Source: an uncultured Pseudoflavonifractor sp. (GTDB lineage Bacteria > Bacillota_A > Clostridia > Oscillospirales > Oscillospiraceae). Taken from it: DNA of 5,328 bases. The position numbers and the translations under genes are program-made. The stretch is from assembly GCA_947575475.1 (NCBI GenBank), contig CANPNN010000106.1, positions 1-5,328 of the forward strand, given 5' to 3'. Positions 1-4,232 of this stretch are shown here, piece by piece (positions within the stretch are counted from its first letter, which is position 1; every line of letters begins with the position of its first letter). The notes beneath the pieces were generated by a model that worked only from the letters and a program-made list of their open reading frames with translations, was not told the origin of the DNA and did not search any database.

Positions 1-460
1 CCACCCAGGCGGTAAGCTGGCTCACCTCCTGAAGGGACACCTGGGGCCGCAGGAGAACGGACAGGTAAAGCCCCTTCCCCGGCAGGGACAGGAAGGAACG
101 CCCCCGCCGCCCCTTGCCGCCGGTCTGCTCCCCGGCGATGACCACCAGCCCGCTCTCCGCCCCCTGGGATGCCAGGCGTTTACACTCGTTGTTGGTGGAG
201 TCGGTCACGTCCAGACACACCACCCGGTTCCCCACGCCCTGCCCGGGCCGGCAGAGAGCCCCGGGGGAGAGCACGTCGGGGGAGGAGAGGAGCCGGTAGC
301 CGAGCCCGGGCCGGGACTCGATGCCATACCCCTCCCCCCGCAGGGACTCCATGGCCTTCCAGACGGCGGCCCGGCTCACATGGAGCTCCCGGCTCATAGC
401 CTCCCCCGAGAGGGGAGCAGGGGCGGAGGAGAGAAGGCGCAAAACATCGTCCTTCAGCAT
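1..460 (-). CDS. birA: BirA: biotin operon repressor / biotin-protein ligase (N-terminal 153 residues, C-terminus outside window)
   Basis: This bifunctional cytoplasmic protein makes biotinyl-AMP, transfers biotin to carrier lysines of biotin enzymes, and as the biotinyl-AMP-bound dimer represses biotin genes. I translated the minus strand from ATG 460-458; the frame is open to the window edge. Residues 1-58 form a winged helix-turn-helix (MLKDDVLRLL start; SRELHVSRAAVWKAM recognition helix region; wing ending GLGYRL). The catalytic domain begins near residue 75, with DSTN at 87-90, the biotinyl-AMP loop as GGKGRRGRS at 114-122 (E. coli type GRGRRGR), and GLYLSVLLRP at 130-139. The start is supported by AAAGGA ten bases upstream. 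An in-frame GTG at 469 sits too close to that site. The HTH makes this the regulatory class of ligase, which fits the divergent bioY and the operators between them. The C-terminal half lies beyond base 1. Confidence 0.95.
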   Translation of the reverse strand, partial: MLKDDVLRLLSSAPAPLSGEAMSRELHVSRAAVWKAMESLRGEGYGIESRPGLGYRLLSSPDVLSPGALCRPGQGVGNRVVCLDVTDSTNNECKRLASQGAESGLVVIAGEQTGGKGRRGRSFLSLPGKGLYLSVLLRPQVSLQEVSQLTAWV

Positions 461-493
461 GGAGAGCACATCCTTTCATCATTCATTTCCTAC

Positions 494-522
494 ACTTTAC
501 CTCCACGGGAAAAACTTGTCAA
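494..522 (-). promoter_or_regulatory. Sigma-A promoter for birA
   Basis: Read on the minus strand, TTGACA (522-517) is a perfect -35 element, followed by a 17-base spacer and TAAAGT (499-494) as -10. Transcription would start near 487, giving a leader of about 28 bases before the birA ATG. The -35 element lies inside the left arm of BirA operator 1, which predicts autorepression of birA. Box positions are read directly; activity is inferred. Confidence 0.7.
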
Positions 523-546
523 CAAAAATCAAAATTCAGTTTACAA
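516..546. promoter_or_regulatory. BirA operator 1 (shared by birA and bioY)
   Basis: This is an inverted repeat with arms TTGTCAACA (516-524) and AGTTTACAA (538-546) and 13 bases between. The arms resemble the known BirA half-sites TTGTAAACC / GGTTTACAA, with a few mismatches. The site overlaps the -35 element of the birA promoter on one side and the -35 of the bioY promoter on the other, so one bound BirA dimer could block both. Confidence 0.75.
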
Positions 547-568
547 TGTGAGAAAAATATGCTATCCT
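540..568 (+). promoter_or_regulatory. Sigma-A promoter for bioY (extended -10)
   Basis: TTTACA (540-545), a 17-base spacer and TATCCT (563-568), with a TG one base before the -10 (560-561, extended -10). The predicted start is near 575, inside operator 2. The -35 overlaps the right arm of operator 1, so the promoter is bracketed by BirA sites. Confidence 0.65.
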
Positions 569-570
569 TC

Positions 571-601
571 CTGTAAACCAAAAATGAAAAGAGGTTTACA
601 A
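571..601. promoter_or_regulatory. BirA operator 2 (bioY start region)
   Basis: Arms CTGTAAACC (571-579) and GGTTTACAA (593-601) match the BirA half-site consensus at all but one position. The 13-base spacer is the same as in operator 1. It covers the predicted bioY transcription start and contains the AGAGG ribosome binding sequence, ending three bases before the GTG start codon. The centres of the two operators are 55 bp apart, about five helical turns. Confidence 0.85.
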
Positions 602-603
602 CT

Positions 604-1149
604 GTGAAAACAAACACCAAAAAGCTGGTCCAGGCAGCCCTGCTGGCCGCCCTGACGGCGGTGGGAGCCTTCCTCAGGTTCCCCCTTGGAGCCCTGTCCT
701 TCACCATGCAGGACATGTTCACCGTCATGGCGGGGGTCCTTCTGGGCTGGAAATGGGGGATGGCCTCCCAGGCGGCCTACGTGGCTCTGGGCCTCATCGG
801 CCTTCCCATCTTCACCCAGGGCGGTGGCCTGGGCTACGTGTTCCAGCCCAGCTTCGGCTTCCTGCTGGGCCTGATCCCCGCCGCCGCCCTCACCGGGGCT
901 CTGGCGGGGGAGAAGGGGGACCCCCGGCGGGTGGTCCCGGCCTGTATCGCGGGACTGGCAATGATGTACCTCATCGGCGTTCCCTACATGGGCATGATCC
1001 TGAACGTTTACATGGGAAAGGGCCTTAGTGTCTGGACCATTGTCAAGACCGGCCTTCTGGTCTATCTTCCCGGCGATGCTTTGAAGGTGGCGGTGGTGAC
1101 CGGGGTGGCCCCCGCCCTCTGCCGGAGCCTGAAGCGGATGGAAGCATAA
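604..1149 (+). CDS. bioY: BioY: biotin-binding S component of ECF-type vitamin transporter
   Basis: BioY is the membrane substrate-capture subunit that binds external biotin. In most Firmicutes it works with the shared energizing module EcfA-EcfA'-EcfT, which is not encoded here. The 181-residue product has the usual BioY length and about six hydrophobic segments. It carries the family signature region at residues 66-89 (GLPIFTQGGGLGY then FQPSFGFLLG) and the C-terminal YLPGDALK at 154-161. The GTG start at 604 is chosen because AGAGG (590-594) lies nine bases upstream and the product begins MKTNTKKLVQ, a typical short cytoplasmic lead. Regulation is very likely by BirA through the two upstream operators. 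No biotin synthesis genes are visible, so the cell may rely on uptake, but that is an inference from one window. No terminator follows before yabP. Confidence 0.95.
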   Translation: MKTNTKKLVQAALLAALTAVGAFLRFPLGALSFTMQDMFTVMAGVLLGWKWGMASQAAYVALGLIGLPIFTQGGGLGYVFQPSFGFLLGLIPAAALTGALAGEKGDPRRVVPACIAGLAMMYLIGVPYMGMILNVYMGKGLSVWTIVKTGLLVYLPGDALKVAVVTGVAPALCRSLKRMEA

Positions 1150-1172
1150 GGTCGGCCCTTGTCCCATATAGT
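1144..1172 (+). promoter_or_regulatory. Candidate sigma-E (mother-cell) promoter for yabP-yabQ
   Basis: GCATAAGG (1144-1151) as -35 and CATATAGT (1165-1172) as -10, separated by 13 bases, resemble the sigma-E pattern (core ATA in the -35, CATAnAnT in the -10). The -35 overlaps the bioY stop codon. B. subtilis yabP/yabQ are sporulation genes of the mother-cell programme, which supports the reading. The -35 match is partial. Confidence 0.5.
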
Positions 1173-1173
1173 G

Positions 1174-1203
1174 TGGTATCAACGTAGAAAGGCGGGGATA
1201 CCA
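1174..1203 (+). repeat. Perfect 7-bp inverted repeat framing the yabP ribosome binding site
   Basis: TGGTATC (1174-1180) and GATACCA (1197-1203) are exact reverse complements with a 16-base loop that contains the AAAGG of the yabP ribosome binding site. The last base of the right arm is the A of the yabP ATG. The hairpin has no T-run and is not a terminator. In RNA it could affect yabP start-codon access. Confidence 0.5.
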
Positions 1204-1484
1204 TGCCCTATGAGGAAATAAGGCCCGCAGGGGGCCACCATCTGATCCTGGAGGACCGGGAGCGCCTGACCGTCTCCGGAGTGGAGGAGGTGGAGAGCTT
1301 TGACGAGAACACCATCGTCATGGACACCGCCCAGGGGGTGCTCATCGTTCGGGGGGAGGGCCTCCACATTGAGAAGCTGAGTTTGGACGGGGGAGACCTG
1401 AAGGTGGAAGGGATGGTGGAATCCCTTGCCTACGAAGAGCCCCGCCGGGGCCGGGGCGGCTTTTTCTCCCGCCTGCTGGGGTGA
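1203..1484 (+). CDS. yabP: YabP: sporulation protein
   Basis: YabP is a small protein needed for efficient sporulation in B. subtilis, acting in the mother cell together with YabQ; its biochemical role is not known. The 93-residue product matches the family in length and pattern. LTVSGVEEVESFDENTIVMD (residues 22-41) corresponds to the Bacillus 'ITGVKQVESFD' block. It is followed by GVLIVRGEGLHIEKL and a beta-rich GDLKVEGMVESLAY segment, ending in a basic FFSRLLG tail like the Bacillus FFSKLF ending. The ATG at 1203 has AAAGG ten bases upstream. The gene lies three bases from yabQ. In many sporulators an S4-domain gene (rqcP/hslR) precedes yabP; here bioY does. Confidence 0.93.
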   Translation: MPYEEIRPAGGHHLILEDRERLTVSGVEEVESFDENTIVMDTAQGVLIVRGEGLHIEKLSLDGGDLKVEGMVESLAYEEPRRGRGGFFSRLLG

Positions 1485-1487
1485 GCT

Positions 1488-2192
1488 ATGGAGGTTTCCG
1501 TGACCGGTCAGGCCCTCAGCTTTCTGGGGGCCGCGGCCCTGGGGGGCGCTCTGGGGCTTGTGTATGACCTGTTTCGCCTTCTCCGGGGCCGGCTGGGATG
1601 GAGACTGCTGGGGATGGCGCTGGATCTTTTGTATTGGCCTTTGGCAGTGGCAGCCCTTTTTGTCTATTCGGTGGCGGCGGGGGATGGAGAGGTGCGCTTC
1701 TACCTCATGGCGGGGGTGGCTCTTGGCGGAGTTCTCTACTTCCTGTTTTTGAGCTGGCTGGCCCTGCTGATAGGGGGGTGGGCCGCAGACCTGGCGGGAT
1801 TTTTATGGTCTGCGCTGCTAAGACCGGTCCGCTGGTTCCAAAAGACGCTGAAAAAAATTTGGAAAAAAACAAAAAAATTCTTCCATTATCGGTTGAAATG
1901 GTATAGAATAAGAAATACGATAGGACAAATGGACCGGATGGCCCGGGCGAAGGGAGGCGGCGCAGGTGCAGATCAAAAAGGCAGGGTTTCTCACCAAGAT
2001 CGTGGTCCTCACCCTGCTCGTCGCCTCCGCCGTCAGTCTTCTAAGGCTTCAGGGCCAGATCAGCGAGGCCCGGGAGGAGCAGGCCGAGATGGAACGGAAG
2101 GTGGCACAGCAGAGCCAGGTCAACGCCGATCTGCGGGACGCCATCGACCACAGCAGCGACCCCGACCGGCAGGAGGCCATCGCCAGAAGTGA
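1488..2192 (+). CDS. yabQ: YabQ: spore cortex biosynthesis protein, with a doubtful C-terminal extension
   Basis: YabQ is a mother-cell integral membrane protein needed for spore cortex formation. Residues 1-112 carry the family pattern: GALGLVYDLFRLLR (20-33), DLLYWPL (46-52), GEVRFY (67-72), and three to four membrane segments. A lysine/aromatic-rich stretch follows (KTLKKIWKKTKKFFHY, 119-134), resembling the basic end of Bacillus YabQ. The start is three bases after the yabP stop, suggesting translational coupling. The frame continues to a TGA at 2190-2192, so residues 160-234 overlap divIC in another frame. That tail is rich in Arg, Gly, Gln and Pro, as expected of an out-of-frame reading of GC-rich coding DNA. 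The true functional end may be near residue 155-160. This could be a lost stop codon or a small indel before 1966. Confidence 0.88.
   Translation: MEVSVTGQALSFLGAAALGGALGLVYDLFRLLRGRLGWRLLGMALDLLYWPLAVAALFVYSVAAGDGEVRFYLMAGVALGGVLYFLFLSWLALLIGGWAADLAGFLWSALLRPVRWFQKTLKKIWKKTKKFFHYRLKWYRIRNTIGQMDRMARAKGGGAGADQKGRVSHQDRGPHPARRLRRQSSKASGPDQRGPGGAGRDGTEGGTAEPGQRRSAGRHRPQQRPRPAGGHRQK
1851..1877 (+). other. Three A7 tracts within yabQ
   Basis: Runs of seven A occur at 1851-1857, 1863-1869 and 1871-1877, in an otherwise GC-rich gene. They encode Lys-Lys pairs in the basic region of YabQ. They also lie about 50-77 bases upstream of the predicted divIC transcription start, where they could bend DNA or act like an upstream promoter element. 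Slippage on them would truncate YabQ soon after residue 140. Confidence 0.5.
1893..1921 (+). promoter_or_regulatory. Candidate sigma-A promoter for divIC inside yabQ
   Basis: TTGAAA (1893-1898), a 17-base spacer and TACGAT (1916-1921) lie in an AT-rich island (about 1840-1930). Transcription would begin near 1928, 38 bases before the divIC start. This would let divIC be expressed in growing cells independently of the sporulation genes upstream. The match is 5/6 for the -35 and 4/6 for the -10. Confidence 0.5.
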
Positions 2193-2241
2193 GCTGAACC
2201 TGGCGGCGCCGGGGGAGAAGGTCATTATTTTCACCGATTGA
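1966..2241 (+). CDS. divIC: DivIC/FtsB-type septum formation initiator
   Basis: This is a single-pass membrane protein of the divisome. In Gram-positive bacteria DivIC joins FtsL and DivIB (FtsQ) at the septum and helps activate septal wall synthesis. The 91-residue product has a short basic N-terminus (MQIKKAGF), one membrane segment (about 9-27), a coiled-coil region (about 28-60, rich in Glu, Gln and Arg) and the family end motif ARSELNLAAPGEKV (73-86). The GTG start at 1966 is chosen because AGGGAGG (1951-1957) lies eight bases upstream and the frame has a stop at 1921-1923. FtsL is similar in size and shape, but the yabP-yabQ-divIC-yabR order favours DivIC. The 5' 227 bases also lie within the yabQ reading frame. 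Confidence 0.9.
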   Translation: MQIKKAGFLTKIVVLTLLVASAVSLLRLQGQISEAREEQAEMERKVAQQSQVNADLRDAIDHSSDPDRQEAIARSELNLAAPGEKVIIFTD

Positions 2242-2304
2242 CGGCTCTATGTGTGTGGGGCCGAGAGAGAGGAAAATTTTTCAGGGGAGGACAATTCGGG
2301 TCAT

Positions 2305-2721
2305 ATGGAGTTTGGGGTAGGTTCTATTCTGGAGGGAAAGGTCACCGGGATCACCAAGTTCGGGGCCTTTGTCTCGCTGCCGGAAGGCAAGTCCGGGTTG
2401 GTACATATCTCGGAAATCGCGTACACCTATGTCAATGACGTGAAGGATCATTTGCAGGAAGGCCAGGAGGTGAAGGTCAAGGTCATCGGGATCGATGACA
2501 GCGGCCGCATCAATCTCTCCATCAAAAAGGCCCAGGACCCGCCTCCCCGTCCTGAGGGGAGCCGTCCGCCCCGGCCGGTGGGCTTCACCGGGCCGAAAAA
2601 GGCTGCCGAGCCTGTCACCTTTGAGGATAAGCTCAAGCAGTTCATGGCGTCCTCTGACAGTAAGCTCTCTGAGCTTCATATGAACGAGAAGAAGGGCAGC
2701 CGCAGGGGCGGCAGAAAGTAA
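2305..2721 (+). CDS. yabR: YabR-like S1 RNA-binding domain protein
   Basis: This is a cytoplasmic RNA-binding protein of the YabR/general-stress-protein-13-like group; its specific RNA partner is unknown. Residues 3-75 form one S1 domain: VGSILEGKVTGITKFGAFV, then SGLVHISEIAY, VKDHLQEGQEVKVKV and GRINLSIKKA. A Pro-rich linker (79-97) leads to a helical segment FEDKLKQFMASSDSKLSEL (106-124) and a basic end (KKGSRRGGRK), a layout common in YabR relatives. The ATG at 2305 gives the canonical N-terminus. GGGGAGG (2284-2290) is the nearest good ribosome binding sequence, 14 bases upstream, which is rather far. An in-frame ATG at 2251 would add 18 residues but has no binding site. The gene is last in the yab/divIC cluster and is followed by a terminator. 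Confidence 0.9.
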   Translation: MEFGVGSILEGKVTGITKFGAFVSLPEGKSGLVHISEIAYTYVNDVKDHLQEGQEVKVKVIGIDDSGRINLSIKKAQDPPPRPEGSRPPRPVGFTGPKKAAEPVTFEDKLKQFMASSDSKLSELHMNEKKGSRRGGRK

Positions 2722-2728
2722 GAATGGA

Positions 2729-2765
2729 GAAACGGCGTGGGGAGGACCCGCGCCGTTTCTTTTTT
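2729..2765 (+). terminator. Rho-independent terminator after the yabR-like gene
   Basis: GAAACGGCG (2729-2737) pairs perfectly with CGCCGTTTC (2751-2759), a 9-bp stem with a 13-base loop, followed by six T (2760-2765). It starts seven bases after the yabR-like stop codon and closes the yab/divIC cluster. Confidence 0.92.
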
Positions 2766-2772
2766 CCATCCC

Positions 2773-2801
2773 TTGACAAGCCCTGCCAATCGTGGTATAT
2801 T
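2773..2801 (+). promoter_or_regulatory. Sigma-A promoter of the manganese riboswitch leader
   Basis: Perfect -35 TTGACA (2773-2778), a 17-base spacer and TATATT (2796-2801), one mismatch from TATAAT. Transcription should begin near 2808, giving a leader of about 205 bases before the exchanger ATG. This is the strongest promoter in the window by consensus, which suits a leader controlled after initiation. Confidence 0.85.
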
Positions 2802-2814
2802 TTCCTTCACAATC

Positions 2815-2955
2815 AATGAGGGAGTAGCAAGCGGGCTTTCGCCAAAACCCGTAGCAAGTCAACAATCTCGGTCCCGCGGGACCTGGCTTGCTTTGAATTG
2901 CGAGACTCATGTAGGACCGGAAGGCCATACATGAGCGCCCTTTGGGGAAGGATAT
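2815..2955 (+). ncRNA. yybP-ykoY family Mn2+ riboswitch aptamer
   Basis: The leader holds the conserved blocks of the yybP-ykoY class in order: GGGAGTAGC (2820-2828), AGTCAACA (2857-2864), TGCGAGAC (2899-2906) and CCTTTGGGGAAGG (2939-2951). Visible helices are AGCAAGC/GCTTGCT (2826-2832 with 2886-2892), CGGG/CCCG (2832-2835 with 2848-2851), the palindrome GGTCCCGCGGGACC (2870-2883), and CTCATGTA/TACATGAG (2906-2913 with 2928-2935). The last two blocks form the long arm before the closing strand. Members of this class bind Mn2+ and usually turn expression on, promoting export or detoxification. A terminator follows at once, so control is probably by transcription attenuation. The class assignment is from remembered consensus, not a covariance search. 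The exact closing helix was not resolved. Confidence 0.88.
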
Positions 2956-2956
2956 G

Positions 2957-2992
2957 CTCAGGCTGGCCTTTGGGTCAAGCCTGAGTTTTTTT
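2957..2992 (+). terminator. Riboswitch expression-platform terminator
   Basis: CTCAGGCT (2957-2964) pairs with AGCCTGAG (2978-2985) around a 13-base loop, followed by seven T (2986-2992). It lies between the aptamer and the exchanger's ribosome binding site, so read-through is required for expression. A competing pairing exists: GCTCA (2956-2960), at the foot of the terminator's 5' arm, can pair with TGAGC (2932-2936) of the aptamer arm. Confidence 0.9.
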
Positions 2993-3012
2993 GTGGAAAG
3001 AGGAGAGAAAAC

Positions 3013-3972
3013 ATGTTGATCCCTGTACTGCTGTTTGCCCTGGGTCTGGTCCTGCTCATCAAGGGGGGAGACTGGTTTGTGGACGGGGCCACCGGCATCG
3101 CCCAACGCTTTGGGGTCCCCGAGCTGCTCATCGGTGCCACCGTGGTGTCCATCGGTACCACCCTGCCCGAGGTGATGGTCTCCGCCACCTCCGCCCTGGG
3201 CGGCCACGGAGAGATGGCCTATGGCAACGCCATCGGCTCCATCATCTGCAACACCGCCCTTATCGCCGCCATTACGGTGGCTGTCCGGCCCGGCAAGGTG
3301 GAGAGAAAAAGCTTTTTGGCCCCGGTGGCGTTCTTTTTCATCGCGGCGTCCTTTTACCTCTATGTGGCCTATTCCTCCGGGGAATTTACCCGCCTGGTGG
3401 GGCTGGAGCTGCTGGGGATCTTCCTTGTCTACATGGTGGTCCTGGTCCGGCAGGCCCTTCGGGCGCCTAAAGTGTTTGAGAACGAGGCCGGCCCCGCCGG
3501 CCCCCTCTGGACAGACCTGCTAAGACTGGCGGGAGGCGCGGTCCTCATCGCCTTCGGAGCCGACCTTCTGGTGGAGAACGGCACCCTCATTGCCCAGGCT
3601 CTGGGGGTCCCCGAGTCGGTCATCGCCCTTACCTTTGTGGCGTTGGGAACGAGCCTTCCCGAACTGGTCACCGCCATCACCTCCCTGGCGAAGGGTCACG
3701 GGGCCCTATCTCTGGGCAATATTATCGGAGCCAACCTCTTCAACCTGGTGCTGGTCAGTGGGCTGTCTGTAACGCTGGCGCCCTTCTCCATCCCCGCGGA
3801 AAAAACCATTGCGGGCCATAACGCCTCCCTGGTGGTGGATATGCCCCTGATGGTGTTCGTTATGGCTTTCCTGACCCTCCCGGCCCTGGTAAGGGGGAAG
3901 CTCTCCCGCTGGCAGGGCGTTGCCCTGCTGGTCATCTACGCTGGGTTCTGTGTGTTTCAGTTTTTCCTGTGA
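3013..3972 (+). CDS. Cation/Ca2+ exchanger family (YrbG-like 'calcium/sodium antiporter'); probable Mn2+ exporter
   Basis: This is an integral membrane exchanger of the CaCA superfamily: about ten hydrophobic segments and two inverted alpha repeats that form the ion path. The 319-residue length is normal for YrbG relatives. Alpha-1 shows GTTLPE (48-53) and GNAIGSIICN (71-80). Alpha-2 shows GTSLPE (212-217) and GNIIGANLFN (235-244). The key acidic residues are E53 and E217. Both second blocks deviate from the usual GSN: alpha-1 reads GSI and alpha-2 GAN, which could alter ion choice. A hydrophilic loop lies at about 146-167. AGGAG (3001-3005) is seven bases before the ATG. The family is usually annotated Ca2+/Na+ exchange. 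The upstream yybP-ykoY riboswitch suggests Mn2+ efflux here; that is inference. A small ORF follows 18 bases later. Confidence 0.92.
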   Translation: MLIPVLLFALGLVLLIKGGDWFVDGATGIAQRFGVPELLIGATVVSIGTTLPEVMVSATSALGGHGEMAYGNAIGSIICNTALIAAITVAVRPGKVERKSFLAPVAFFFIAASFYLYVAYSSGEFTRLVGLELLGIFLVYMVVLVRQALRAPKVFENEAGPAGPLWTDLLRLAGGAVLIAFGADLLVENGTLIAQALGVPESVIALTFVALGTSLPELVTAITSLAKGHGALSLGNIIGANLFNLVLVSGLSVTLAPFSIPAEKTIAGHNASLVVDMPLMVFVMAFLTLPALVRGKLSRWQGVALLVIYAGFCVFQFFL

Positions 3973-3990
3973 TCTTTGCAATGTGCCTAC

Positions 3991-4194
3991 ATGGAGCAGT
4001 ATCTCAACGGCGATGGAACAGAAAAGCTCTGTGGTGCCTATGATGTGCCCAAGGAGGAGCCGCGGCCCTGTCGGGTGGCCTTTTTCATCTATAAGACAGG
4101 GGCTGGATGCCTTCATACACCCTACGGGGATTTCAAATTGGGAAGCGGGGACGAGATGCCCTTACGACTAAAAAGCATCATTGAATTTGAGTAG
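3991..4194 (+). CDS. Small protein of unknown function (67 aa)
   Basis: I do not recognise this protein. It reads MEQYLNGDGTEKL near the start, has three cysteines, a central beta-like segment (RVAFFIYKTGAGCLHTPYGDF), and ends LRLKSIIEFE. The composition is mixed and protein-like, unlike the Arg/Gly/Pro-rich spurious frames of this DNA. It shows no membrane segment or signal peptide. The ATG at 3991 is the first in frame; a TTG at 3976 would add five residues. No purine-rich ribosome binding site precedes either. It lies in the same frame as the exchanger, after that gene's TGA (3970-3972) and five sense codons from SLQCAY onward, so re-initiation or read-through is possible. It ends one base before the terminator. 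It could also be a gene remnant that lost its own start. Confidence 0.55.
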   Translation: MEQYLNGDGTEKLCGAYDVPKEEPRPCRVAFFIYKTGAGCLHTPYGDFKLGSGDEMPLRLKSIIEFE

Positions 4195-4228
4195 AAAAAG
4201 GGCCGGGAGAGAAACTCCCGGCCTTTTT
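4195..4228. terminator. Bidirectional terminator between convergent genes
   Basis: GGCCGGGAG (4201-4209) pairs with CTCCCGGCC (4215-4223) around the loop AGAAA. Five T follow on the plus strand (4224-4228), and five A precede the stem (4195-4199), giving a T-run on the minus strand. It can therefore end both the exchanger/small-ORF transcript and the carboxypeptidase transcript, whose stop codon is four bases from it. Confidence 0.92.
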
Positions 4229-4232
4229 CCGA

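Noticed and set aside
180..482. Minus-strand ORF of 100 codons starting MMKGCALHAE
   Set aside because: It overlaps birA in another frame. The birA frame starting at 460 gives the conserved winged helix and GGKGRRGRS ligase motif.
562..1182. Minus-strand ORF of 206 codons opposite bioY
   Set aside because: It crosses the bioY promoter and operator 2, is antisense to a clear bioY, and has a His/Gly/Gln-rich composition with no recognisable domain.
1174..1203. Inverted repeat before yabP as a bioY terminator
   Set aside because: There is no T-run after the right arm, the stem is only 7 bp with a 16-base loop, and it contains the yabP ribosome binding site.
2251..2304. Upstream ATG (2251) as the start of the S1 gene
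   Set aside because: It would add 18 residues not typical of YabR proteins and has no ribosome binding site. MEFGVGSILEGKV from 2305 is the canonical family start.
2870..2883. Perfect 14-bp palindrome as a protein operator
   Set aside because: It lies inside the riboswitch aptamer, where it is better explained as a hairpin stem of the RNA.
2281..3207. Long minus-strand ORF (308 codons) across the S1 gene, terminator, riboswitch and start of the exchanger
   Set aside because: It runs antisense through a well-supported S1 gene, two terminators and a riboswitch. Its composition is Gly/His/Pro/Arg-rich and it matches no family I know.
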